A stretch of 12,760 nt of DNA from SZUA-430 sp964561925 (GTDB lineage Bacteria > Pseudomonadota > Alphaproteobacteria > Micropepsales > Micropepsaceae). Positions 6,568 to 12,760 of the stretch are shown one piece after another. Location of the stretch: assembly GCA_964561925.1 (NCBI GenBank), contig CAZLRW010000109.1, forward strand, positions 1-12,760, given 5' to 3'. Numbering within the stretch: the first letter of the stretch is position 1; each line of letters opens with the position of its first letter. The position numbers and the translations under genes are program-made. Under the pieces are notes generated by a model. It was given only the letters and a program-made list of their open reading frames with translations. It was not told the origin of the DNA and did no database searches.

Positions 6568-8847
6568 ATGACCGTTTCGGGGACACCCGAACCAGAACCG
6601 GATTGGCTTCAGCGCAACCTCTTCTGGGTCGCGCGAACCTCTTGGCTTTCCTACGGCATTGTCATCCTGGCGCTGATTGCCGCCATCATGACGTTCTTGA
6701 TCATGACGGGCTCGACGCCGATCGAGCAGACGGATCCGGGCGTTCAGCTCTACATCATCGTCATCGACCTCGTGATCTTGCTGGCGCTGGTCGCGCTCGT
6801 AATCGGGCGGCTCGTGCAGCTCTGGATCGCGCGCCGAACGGGCGGGGCAGGGGCGCGCCTGCATGGACGATTGGTGACGATCTTCAGCCTGATCGCCGTC
6901 ATTCCCGTCGCGCTGACTGCCGGTGCGGCCGCGATCACGATCAGCTTGGCGATGGATGCGTGGTTCAACGACAGCGTCCGGCAAGTTCTGGTGAACTCCG
7001 TCAACGTCACCAAGAGCTATCTCGACGAGCACACCGGGAAGCTGCGCAACGAAACGCTGTTTGCCGCCCTGAACATCAACAGCACGACGCCGCTTGAAGT
7101 CGAGGCGAACCCGGCGCGGTTTCAGGAGCTCTTGAACGCGATCGCCGATCGTCTGCGGGCCGATCTCGGGATCTTCGACGGGCAGGGCAAGGAGTTGGCC
7201 CGATCGAAGCCCGATCTTCTGGCGCGCATCGACGCGCCGACGGATCAAGAGCTGGTCGAGGCGCGCTCGGGCGGCACGTCGCAACCCCGCGTCGACAGCG
7301 AGCGGGGGCAAATCCGCGGGGTCGCGAAGCTGGAACTGCAGTTCGAGTTCGGCACCGAGCTTTTCGTGGTGGTCGTGCGGGACGTGAACCCCGAGATCAT
7401 CGAGTACCAGCAGAACACCGAGGCGGCGCAGAACCGGTACAACCAACTCCAAGCCGGGCGCGACGACGTCGTCATCACGTTGACGTTGATGTACGGCCTG
7501 ATTGCCTTCGTCATCCTGTTTGCAGCGATCTGGATCGGGCTCGGCACCGCGAACCGGATTGTCATGCCGATCGGTCGCTTGATCGGTGCCGCGGAGCGCA
7601 TCTCGGACGGCGACCTGGCCGCGCGGGTGATGCTGACGCCGGACGACGACGAATTGTCGTCGCTCGGCAAAGCGTTCAACCGCATGACCGGCCAGCTGCA
7701 GAGCCAGCGCAACGAGTTGGTCGAATCCCACCGTCAGTCCGAGCAGCGCCGGCGGTTCACCGAGGCGGTGCTGTCCGGCGTGTCGGCGGGCGTCATCGGT
7801 TTGGATGGGCAGGGCAAGGCCGACGTCGTCAACCGCTCGGCACTCACCCTCGTCAGCGCCAACCGGGATGACATCATCGGGCGCGACCTTGGCCAAGCGA
7901 TTCCGGAAATCGCGAGCCTGCTCCATGACGCAATGGCAAGTCCGACCGGGCGCGCGCAGTCGCACATCGACATCACCCGCGGCGGCAAAACGCGCAATCT
8001 AACCGTGACCGTCACGCGCGAGCGCGCGGCCGAGGACGAGAGCGGTTATGTCGTCACGTTCGACGACATCACCGATCTGATCTCGGCGCAGCGCACATCG
8101 GCCTGGGCGGACGTCGCGCGGCGCATCGCGCACGAGATCAAGAACCCGCTGACCCCCATTCAGCTGTCGGCGGAACGCTTGCGACGCAAATACAAGAAGG
8201 AAATCGCCTCGGACCCCGAAATCTTCGAACAATGCACGCAGACGATCATCCGCCAGGTCGGCGACATCGGCCGCATGGTCGACGAGTTCTCCTCGTTTGC
8301 ACGCATGCCCCAGCCCGTCATGCGGGACGAAGACATCAGCGAACTGATCAAGCACGCCGTCTTCCTGCAGCGCGTCGGCAATCCGCAAATCACTTACGCG
8401 CTGCTGACGCCGGACACGCCGGTCACGGTCGAGTGCGACGGGCGGCTCGTCAGCCAGGCGCTCACGAACGTGCTCAAGAACGCATCCGAGGCCGTGCGTG
8501 CCGTCTTCGGCGCCGAAGGCGAGGAAGGACAACTTAGGGAAGGTGGACGGATCGAAATCCGCTTGGTTGAAGATGCGCAGCGCCTGTCTGTCGAGGTGAT
8601 CGACAACGGCGTCGGTCTCCCGACGGAGGATCGGAACCGGTTGACGGAGCCTTACGTGACGAAGCGGGCGAAGGGCACCGGCCTCGGACTCGCGATCGTG
8701 AAGAAGATCATGGAAGACCACAAAGGCGTCCTCGTGCTCGAGGATGCCCCCAAGACCGACGAAACGGGTGCGGCGCGCATGCGCGGCGCACTCGTCCGAC
8801 TGACCTTCCCGCGCCGCCTCGGTGCGGTCAAACTCGCAGGTGAATAA
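6568..8847 (+). CDS. ntrY: Membrane sensor histidine kinase NtrY
   Basis: NtrY is the membrane-bound partner kinase of NtrX; in alphaproteobacteria the pair is tied to nitrogen, redox and envelope physiology. The product is 759 residues. Three membrane segments lie near 28-47, 61-80 and 102-126. An extracytoplasmic sensor region of about 175 residues follows, then a fourth segment at about 301-326. HAMP follows (VMPIGRLIGAAERISDGDL), then a PAS domain from about 392 to 505 (AVLSGVSAGVIGLDGQGKAD). The phosphoacceptor is in RRIAHEIKNPLTPIQLSAER (His522). The ATPase domain has VLKNASEAV (Asn638), DNGVGLP (Asp679) and GTGLGLAIV from 703. All catalytic boxes are intact. ATG at 6568 is preferred because GAGG lies 8 bases upstream; an in-frame ATG at 6550 would add six residues and cannot be excluded. 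It ends 3 nt before ntrX. Confidence 0.96.
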   Translation: MTVSGTPEPEPDWLQRNLFWVARTSWLSYGIVILALIAAIMTFLIMTGSTPIEQTDPGVQLYIIVIDLVILLALVALVIGRLVQLWIARRTGGAGARLHGRLVTIFSLIAVIPVALTAGAAAITISLAMDAWFNDSVRQVLVNSVNVTKSYLDEHTGKLRNETLFAALNINSTTPLEVEANPARFQELLNAIADRLRADLGIFDGQGKELARSKPDLLARIDAPTDQELVEARSGGTSQPRVDSERGQIRGVAKLELQFEFGTELFVVVVRDVNPEIIEYQQNTEAAQNRYNQLQAGRDDVVITLTLMYGLIAFVILFAAIWIGLGTANRIVMPIGRLIGAAERISDGDLAARVMLTPDDDELSSLGKAFNRMTGQLQSQRNELVESHRQSEQRRRFTEAVLSGVSAGVIGLDGQGKADVVNRSALTLVSANRDDIIGRDLGQAIPEIASLLHDAMASPTGRAQSHIDITRGGKTRNLTVTVTRERAAEDESGYVVTFDDITDLISAQRTSAWADVARRIAHEIKNPLTPIQLSAERLRRKYKKEIASDPEIFEQCTQTIIRQVGDIGRMVDEFSSFARMPQPVMRDEDISELIKHAVFLQRVGNPQITYALLTPDTPVTVECDGRLVSQALTNVLKNASEAVRAVFGAEGEEGQLREGGRIEIRLVEDAQRLSVEVIDNGVGLPTEDRNRLTEPYVTKRAKGTGLGLAIVKKIMEDHKGVLVLEDAPKTDETGAARMRGALVRLTFPRRLGAVKLAGE

Positions 8848-8850
8848 GAA

Positions 8851-10269
8851 ATGAGCAAAAATGGCCCACTGCAGCCGCTCGACATTCTGATCGTCGACGA
8901 CGAGGCGGACATCCGCGAACTCGTGTCGGGGATCTTGTCGGACGAAGGTTACAACACGCGTACCGCAGGCGACAGCGACAGCGCACTGCGCGAAATTCGC
9001 AACCGCCGCCCGGCGCTCTGCATCCTCGACATCTGGCTGCAGGGCAGCCGGCTGGACGGGCTGCAGGTGCTGGACGAAATCAAGAAAGAGCATCCCGATT
9101 TGCCGGTTCTGGTGATCAGCGGCCACGGCAACATCGAGACGGCTGTCACTGCCATCAAGAAGGGCGCCTACGACTTCGTCGAAAAGCCCTTCAAAGCGGA
9201 CCGCATCCTGCTGACGGTCGAACGCGCCCTGGAGGCGCAACGTCTTCGAAAAGAGAACGAGTCTCTGAAAGAACGACTGTGGGACGACTTCGATCTCGTC
9301 GGCCAGAGCCACGCGATCAGTCAGCTTCGCCAGTTGGTCGAAAAGATCGCGCCGACGAACAGCCGGGTCTTGATCTCCGGCAGTCCGGGCTCAGGCAAAG
9401 AGACCGTGGCGCAACTGCTGCACGCGAAGTCCCGCCGGCAGCGCAATCCGTTCATCACCATCAATTGCGCGACGATCGCGCCCGAGCGTATGGAGATCGA
9501 ACTCTTCGGCGTCGAAGGGGCGAACGAAGGCGGACGCAAGGTGGGCCTCTTCGAACAGGCGCATGGCGGCACGCTGTTCCTGGACGAAATCGCCGACATG
9601 CCGCTTGAGACCCAGAGCAAAATCCTGCGCGTGCTCGTCGAGCAGAATTTCCAGCGCGTGGGCGGCGGCCCGAAGGTTCAAGTCGACGTGCGCGTGGTCT
9701 CGTCATGTTCGGCCGACCCGCGCACGGAAATCGGCGACGGACGCCTGCGCGAGGACCTTTATCATCGTCTGAACGTCGTCGGCATCCGTGTACCGCCCCT
9801 CGTCGAGCGGCGGGAGGACATCCCGATGCTGGTCGACCATTTCATGGAGCGCATCTGCGCGACGACCGGTCTGCAACCGCGCAAGATCGGCGAGGACGCG
9901 ATGGCCGCGCTTCAGGCGCATAACTGGCCGGGCAACGTGCGCCAGCTGCGCAACAACGTGGAACGGCTGCTCATTCTGGCCGCGGACGATCCGGAGGGGA
10001 CGATCAGCGCCGACCTGCTGCCGACCGACGTCGGCTCGTCGACGCCGGCCGTCAGTCAGGGCGCGGGCAGCGAGCGCATCATCGCGCTGCCCTTGCGCGA
10101 CGCGCGCGAGATGTTCGAGAAGGAATATCTGCTCGCCCAGATCAACCGCTTCGGCGGCAACATCTCGCGCACGGCCGCCTTCATCGGGATGGAACGCTCA
10201 GCCCTTCACCGCAAGCTGAAGTCGCTCGGCATCAACACCGGCGGTCGCGGCGACGACATGCTGGGCTAG
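8851..10269 (+). CDS. ntrX: Response regulator NtrX, AAA+ type without a GAFTGA loop
   Basis: NtrX is the response regulator phosphorylated by NtrY. The 472-residue protein has a receiver domain with DDE16-18, phosphoacceptor Asp60 in LDIWLQGSRLDGL and EKPFKADR. The AAA+ domain has Walker A GSPGSGKE at 177-184 and Walker B TLFLDEIAD with Asp245 and Glu246. It keeps YHRLNVVGIRVPPL and HNWPGNVRQLRNNVERL. A C-terminal Fis-like helix-turn-helix lies at about 438-460. Where NtrC has ELFGHERGAFTGA, NtrX has ELFGVEGANEGGRKVG (217-232), so the sigma-54 contact loop is lost. This is known for alphaproteobacterial NtrX and implies it acts as a DNA-binding regulator rather than a sigma-54 activator. The gene follows ntrY by 3 nt and has only a weak ribosome-binding site, which suggests coupling to ntrY. 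Its stop codon overlaps that of the convergent TPR gene. Confidence 0.96.
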   Translation: MSKNGPLQPLDILIVDDEADIRELVSGILSDEGYNTRTAGDSDSALREIRNRRPALCILDIWLQGSRLDGLQVLDEIKKEHPDLPVLVISGHGNIETAVTAIKKGAYDFVEKPFKADRILLTVERALEAQRLRKENESLKERLWDDFDLVGQSHAISQLRQLVEKIAPTNSRVLISGSPGSGKETVAQLLHAKSRRQRNPFITINCATIAPERMEIELFGVEGANEGGRKVGLFEQAHGGTLFLDEIADMPLETQSKILRVLVEQNFQRVGGGPKVQVDVRVVSSCSADPRTEIGDGRLREDLYHRLNVVGIRVPPLVERREDIPMLVDHFMERICATTGLQPRKIGEDAMAALQAHNWPGNVRQLRNNVERLLILAADDPEGTISADLLPTDVGSSTPAVSQGAGSERIIALPLRDAREMFEKEYLLAQINRFGGNISRTAAFIGMERSALHRKLKSLGINTGGRGDDMLG

Positions 10270-12344
10270 GGCGGGGTGACGCCCAAGGCGGCGAACTCGC
10301 GGTCGATGTCAGGGTTTTGGGCGCGAGCCTTTCCGAATTCCAATGCGGCGGCCGTCGTGTCGCCGAGGCGCTGCAGTGCGACGCCGCGCCCAAAGCGGGC
10401 GTATGCATCATCGGGTAGGCCAAAGCGCGCGAACTCGCGTAGCGCGAGGTCGAAATCCCGGAGGGCACGTTTGTTCTCCCCGGCACGCAACAGAATGGAC
10501 GCGCGACGCATTGTGGCGACCGGTTGTCCGCCCGAGAAGAGGACAGCGCGATCGCAGTCGTCGAGCGCGGCTTTTGCTTGGCCCATGCCGGCCAGCGCTT
10601 CGCAGCGGCCAAGCAATGCCAAGAACGACTTTTCATCAACCTTCAAGGCACGGTCGAAGAGTGCGCGTGCTTCCGCGAACTGCTTCTTGGCGGCGAGCGT
10701 GCTTGCACCCGCGATCAGAGCGTCGACATTCTTCGGATCGAGCGCGAGCGCGGCGGCATGATCTTCCATGCCGCCCGTGCGGTCGCCGCCCATGGCGCGC
10801 CAACGCGCCCGATGCACATAGGCCTCGGCCCGCAGTTCCTGGGACAACTCGGCGCGGGTAACGCGCGCGCAGGCGTCGATCTGTGGCGTCATGTCCACCT
10901 TACCGCCGGGGCCCAGCAAGACTTCGCCTCCGTTCCTGCAGATCGCTAGATCGCGCTCGATGCCGGAGTCGGGTGGCGGTTCCACCACGATGGCGGACCG
11001 CGCAGGAATGGGCTCGATTCCGGCGCTCGCATAGAGCCCCGCCATGTTGTTGTGATGCTCGCGCGACAGCACGAAGTCGTCCTTCGCACCTTCGATGTCA
11101 CCGGCGTTGAACTTGACGACACCGCGTCCAAAGATCGCGACTGCGGATTCGGACGAAATGCCCATCGCGTCGGCAAAACGTCTTGCTGCGCCCGCGTCGT
11201 CGCCGCGCTTTAGAGCAAGCATTCCCATGTAGGCATCGGCGTCGGCGATGTCGCGGTTGCGATCGAGCTGGTTTCGCGACGGTGCTGCAGCCAACAACGC
11301 ACGCGCGAACATGCGGGCTCGGCGCGCAGGGCAGAGTATCTGACAGACGGCCTGGGCATACTTCATGGCGGCATTGCGGTCGCCGCGTTCGATCTTCGCG
11401 GCCTCCTTGAAGTCGCTCTCTGCCTGCCGGAACGCGGCTTCTCCGCCGCGCCGCAGATAAGCGACGCCGCGCTCGAGATAGTCGTCGGTATAGACGTACT
11501 CGGCTGACGCGAGCACGACTCCGGCGTCCGCGATGGCGCGCGAGGAATCGCCGATCCGCAGATAGACGTTACGCCGAATGCGCCGCGCGCTCAGATCCTT
11601 CGGACGGATTGTAAGCACGCGGTCGAGGTCGGCGAGCGCCTCATCGAACTCGCTTCGGCGCAGGTAGGCCTTGGCGCGCTCGCGGAAGGCCTCCATGTTG
11701 TGCGGATCGAGCGAGATCGCCGCCGAAAAATCCTTCACGGCTTGGCTCAAACGCAGGTGCTTTGCGAAGTACCGGCCTCGTTCCAGGCGTGCGTCGGGAT
11801 CATTTGGCCCAACGTCGACCGCGCGATCGTAGTCGTCCCTGGCAAGAGCGTCCTTGCTGAGGCGTTCGTAAGCACGCGCGCGTGAGGTGAGTGCGCCCGC
11901 ATCGCGCGGGTCGATGGCAAGGGCCTTTGTGTATTCAGACACTGCACGTGCGTCGTCCCGGGAGGCCAGAATGTCGCCTCGCATCACATGCAATCGCGCG
12001 CTCGGTTCGATGGCCAGCGCACGGTCGATGTCGGCGAGAGCGCGGTTGCGATCACCCATGAGCTCGTAAAGCCCTGCGCGGGCGGCAAGCGCTTCGGCGT
12101 GTTTCGGATGAAGGGCAAGCGCCTTGCCAAGATCTGCGATCGCAAGTTCCCATTGCACGTCGTCGGCAAGCGCGTTCGCACGAGCGATATAGGCGTCAGC
12201 CGTTTCGCTTTTCTCGAGTATGCGCGTACAGGCGGCAATGCGGGCTTTGGGATCGGCCAACGCGTCGAGACAGGACACCGGCGCCGCGGCGAAGCTGGGT
12301 TCGGCGAACATCAACAGCGTAACGGCAGCGAGTGTCCAACGCAT
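10266..12344 (-). CDS. Exported tetratricopeptide-repeat protein of unknown function
   Basis: I recognise the fold but not a named gene. The 692-residue product begins with a signal peptide (MRWTLAAVTLLMFAEPSFAA, cleavage probably around residue 20), so the mature protein is expected in the periplasm. Many 34-residue TPR-like units follow, clear at about 50-83, 84-116, 150-183, 184-217 and 218-251, with hallmarks such as LGKALALHPKHAEALAARAG. A less regular middle (about 320-460) contains C334 and C338. A second TPR block starts near 495 (HAAALALDPKNVDALIAGAS). The two blocks start alike: a cysteine pair (C25/C39 and C469/C492), then TPR helices, which suggests an internal duplication. TPR arrays serve as protein-interaction scaffolds; partners are unknown. 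The start is the only ATG that yields the signal peptide. The 3' end overlaps ntrX by 4 nt. Confidence 0.88.
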   Translation of the reverse strand: MRWTLAAVTLLMFAEPSFAAAPVSCLDALADPKARIAACTRILEKSETADAYIARANALADDVQWELAIADLGKALALHPKHAEALAARAGLYELMGDRNRALADIDRALAIEPSARLHVMRGDILASRDDARAVSEYTKALAIDPRDAGALTSRARAYERLSKDALARDDYDRAVDVGPNDPDARLERGRYFAKHLRLSQAVKDFSAAISLDPHNMEAFRERAKAYLRRSEFDEALADLDRVLTIRPKDLSARRIRRNVYLRIGDSSRAIADAGVVLASAEYVYTDDYLERGVAYLRRGGEAAFRQAESDFKEAAKIERGDRNAAMKYAQAVCQILCPARRARMFARALLAAAPSRNQLDRNRDIADADAYMGMLALKRGDDAGAARRFADAMGISSESAVAIFGRGVVKFNAGDIEGAKDDFVLSREHHNNMAGLYASAGIEPIPARSAIVVEPPPDSGIERDLAICRNGGEVLLGPGGKVDMTPQIDACARVTRAELSQELRAEAYVHRARWRAMGGDRTGGMEDHAAALALDPKNVDALIAGASTLAAKKQFAEARALFDRALKVDEKSFLALLGRCEALAGMGQAKAALDDCDRAVLFSGGQPVATMRRASILLRAGENKRALRDFDLALREFARFGLPDDAYARFGRGVALQRLGDTTAAALEFGKARAQNPDIDREFAALGVTPP

Positions 12345-12382
12345 CGGCGGGTTCCCGGCAACGTGCTTGAGGCGTCGAGGGT

Positions 12383-12396
12383 ACCCTTGTCAGGGT
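12383..12396. repeat. Short inverted repeat upstream of the TPR gene
   Basis: ACCCT (12383-12387), a TGTC loop and AGGGT (12392-12396) form a small hairpin, directly beside the palindrome GGGTACCC (12379-12386). It lies about 40 bases upstream of the TPR start codon on the minus strand. Competing pairings among the AGGGT and ACCCT copies are possible. Function is unknown. Confidence 0.3.
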
Positions 12397-12435
12397 GAAA
12401 GCACGGTTTCGACCCTGCGGAACCTGCTGCCGATT

Positions 12436-12465
12436 TTGTCGCGCATTTTCTTCGAATTTTATAGA
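12436..12465 (+). promoter_or_regulatory. Candidate sigma-70 promoter for the arginase gene
   Basis: TTGTCG (12436-12441) and TATAGA (12460-12465) are spaced by 18 bases in the most AT-rich stretch of the 12345-12561 intergenic region. Each hexamer matches the consensus at four positions. Transcription would begin near 12472, giving a leader of about 90 nt that contains the 12490-12524 hairpin. The overlapping TATAAA on the minus strand has no clear -35, so no promoter for the TPR gene could be assigned. Confidence 0.4.
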
Positions 12466-12489
12466 ACTGCCGTCCTGAGCGCTCGCATC

Positions 12490-12524
12490 GGTCCCGCGTT
12501 AACCGGTAGGCGGTTCGCGGGACC
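12490..12524. promoter_or_regulatory. Strong bulged hairpin in the arginase leader
   Basis: GGTCCCGCG (12490-12498), TT, then AACCG (12501-12505) pair exactly with CGGTT (12511-12515) and CGCGGGACC (12516-12524) around a GTAGG loop. The result is a 14-bp stem with a single 2-nt bulge. No U run follows, so it is not a standard terminator. It lies between the candidate promoter and the arginase start and could act as a leader structure or as an operator palindrome. Confidence 0.6.
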
Positions 12525-12561
12525 TCGGTCAGTCTGATAGTGTTAGACGCAAAAGGCTCTT

Positions 12562-12760
12562 GTGGCGGAGAGAGACGGCTTGTCGAAGAACTGCATTCTT
12601 GTCGGGGCGCCGGTGGAGTCGGGGCAGCGTGTGCCGGGGTGCACGATGGGGCCGGCGGCCTATCGCGTGGCGGGACTTGCGCAAACGCTCGACGAGCTTG
12701 GCCACCGTGTCACCGATTGGGGCGATGCGAAGGTCGACCAAGACTTGATGCCGCCCGGGA
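12562..12760 (+). CDS. rocF: Arginase, N-terminal part (3' end outside window)
   Basis: Arginase is a manganese enzyme that hydrolyses arginine to ornithine and urea, a catabolic and nitrogen-scavenging step. Only 66 residues are visible. They match the N-terminus of the ureohydrolase family: the first strand CILVGAPVESGQRVPGC, then TMGPAAYRVAGLAQTLDELG, HRVTDWGD. The metal-binding histidines and aspartates lie beyond the window, so agmatinase or another ureohydrolase is not strictly excluded, although the GAPVxxGxxxPGCxMGP pattern is typical of alphaproteobacterial arginases. GTG at 12562 was chosen because AAAAGG (12551-12556) sits 5 bases upstream; an in-frame TTG at 12580 is the alternative, with GGAG 9 bases upstream. 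An in-frame stop at 12544-12546 rules out a longer start. Proximity to the ntr genes fits nitrogen metabolism. Confidence 0.85.
   Translation, partial: MAERDGLSKNCILVGAPVESGQRVPGCTMGPAAYRVAGLAQTLDELGHRVTDWGDAKVDQDLMPPG

Noticed and set aside
6538..7965. Long minus-strand open frame opposite ntrY (475 codons)
   Set aside because: The translation is rich in Arg, His, Asp and Gln with no domain signal, typical of the antisense frame of a GC-rich gene. ntrY on the plus strand is unambiguous.
7999..9312. Long minus-strand open frame opposite the ntrY end and ntrX start
   Set aside because: It is an antisense shadow of two well-supported genes. It has no recognisable motif and crosses the ntrY/ntrX boundary.

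Overview
The window is a chromosomal housekeeping and regulatory segment from a GC-rich bacterium, most probably an alphaproteobacterium. This rests on gene order (lipA–coq10, then cinA/pgpA/ispD on the opposite strand, then dusB–ntrB–ntrC–ntrY–ntrX), on a Coq10-type ubiquinone-binding protein, and on an NtrX-type regulator without the sigma-54 contact loop. No species can be named. There are no tRNA or rRNA genes, insertion sequences, phage genes, CRISPR repeats or signs of recent gene transfer.

Positions 1-1069 (+) hold the 3' part of lipA (lipoate synthase) and an overlapping coq10-like START-domain gene. Positions 1049-2724 (-) hold a leftward cluster read in the order ispD (isoprenoid precursors), pgpA (phosphatidylglycerol synthesis) and cinA/pncC (NMN deamidation). 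A run of exactly 100 N at 1942-2041 breaks this cluster and removes the end of ispD and the start of pgpA. It may also hide an ispF domain.

Positions 2725-2862 are the divergent control region between ispD and dusB. From 2863 to 10269 (+) runs the core of the window: dusB (tRNA dihydrouridine synthase), ntrB/ntrC and ntrY/ntrX. These are two histidine kinase/response regulator pairs for nitrogen control and, by family, redox and envelope physiology. dusB, ntrB and ntrC are joined by ATGA stop/start overlaps, and ntrY and ntrX lie 3 nt apart. The only real break in the array is 6431-6567, which contains a large imperfect hairpin.

Positions 10266-12344 (-) encode a 692-residue exported TPR-repeat protein of unknown role, convergent with ntrX. 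Positions 12345-12561 are a non-coding stretch with a likely promoter and a strong hairpin. They lead into the 5' end of an arginase gene (12562 to the window end, +), which fits a nitrogen-metabolism neighbourhood.

I found no clearly new biological system. The most notable signals are the structured elements in all three larger intergenic regions, the bipartite TPR protein, the degenerate sigma-54 loop of NtrX, and the content missing from the assembly gap.
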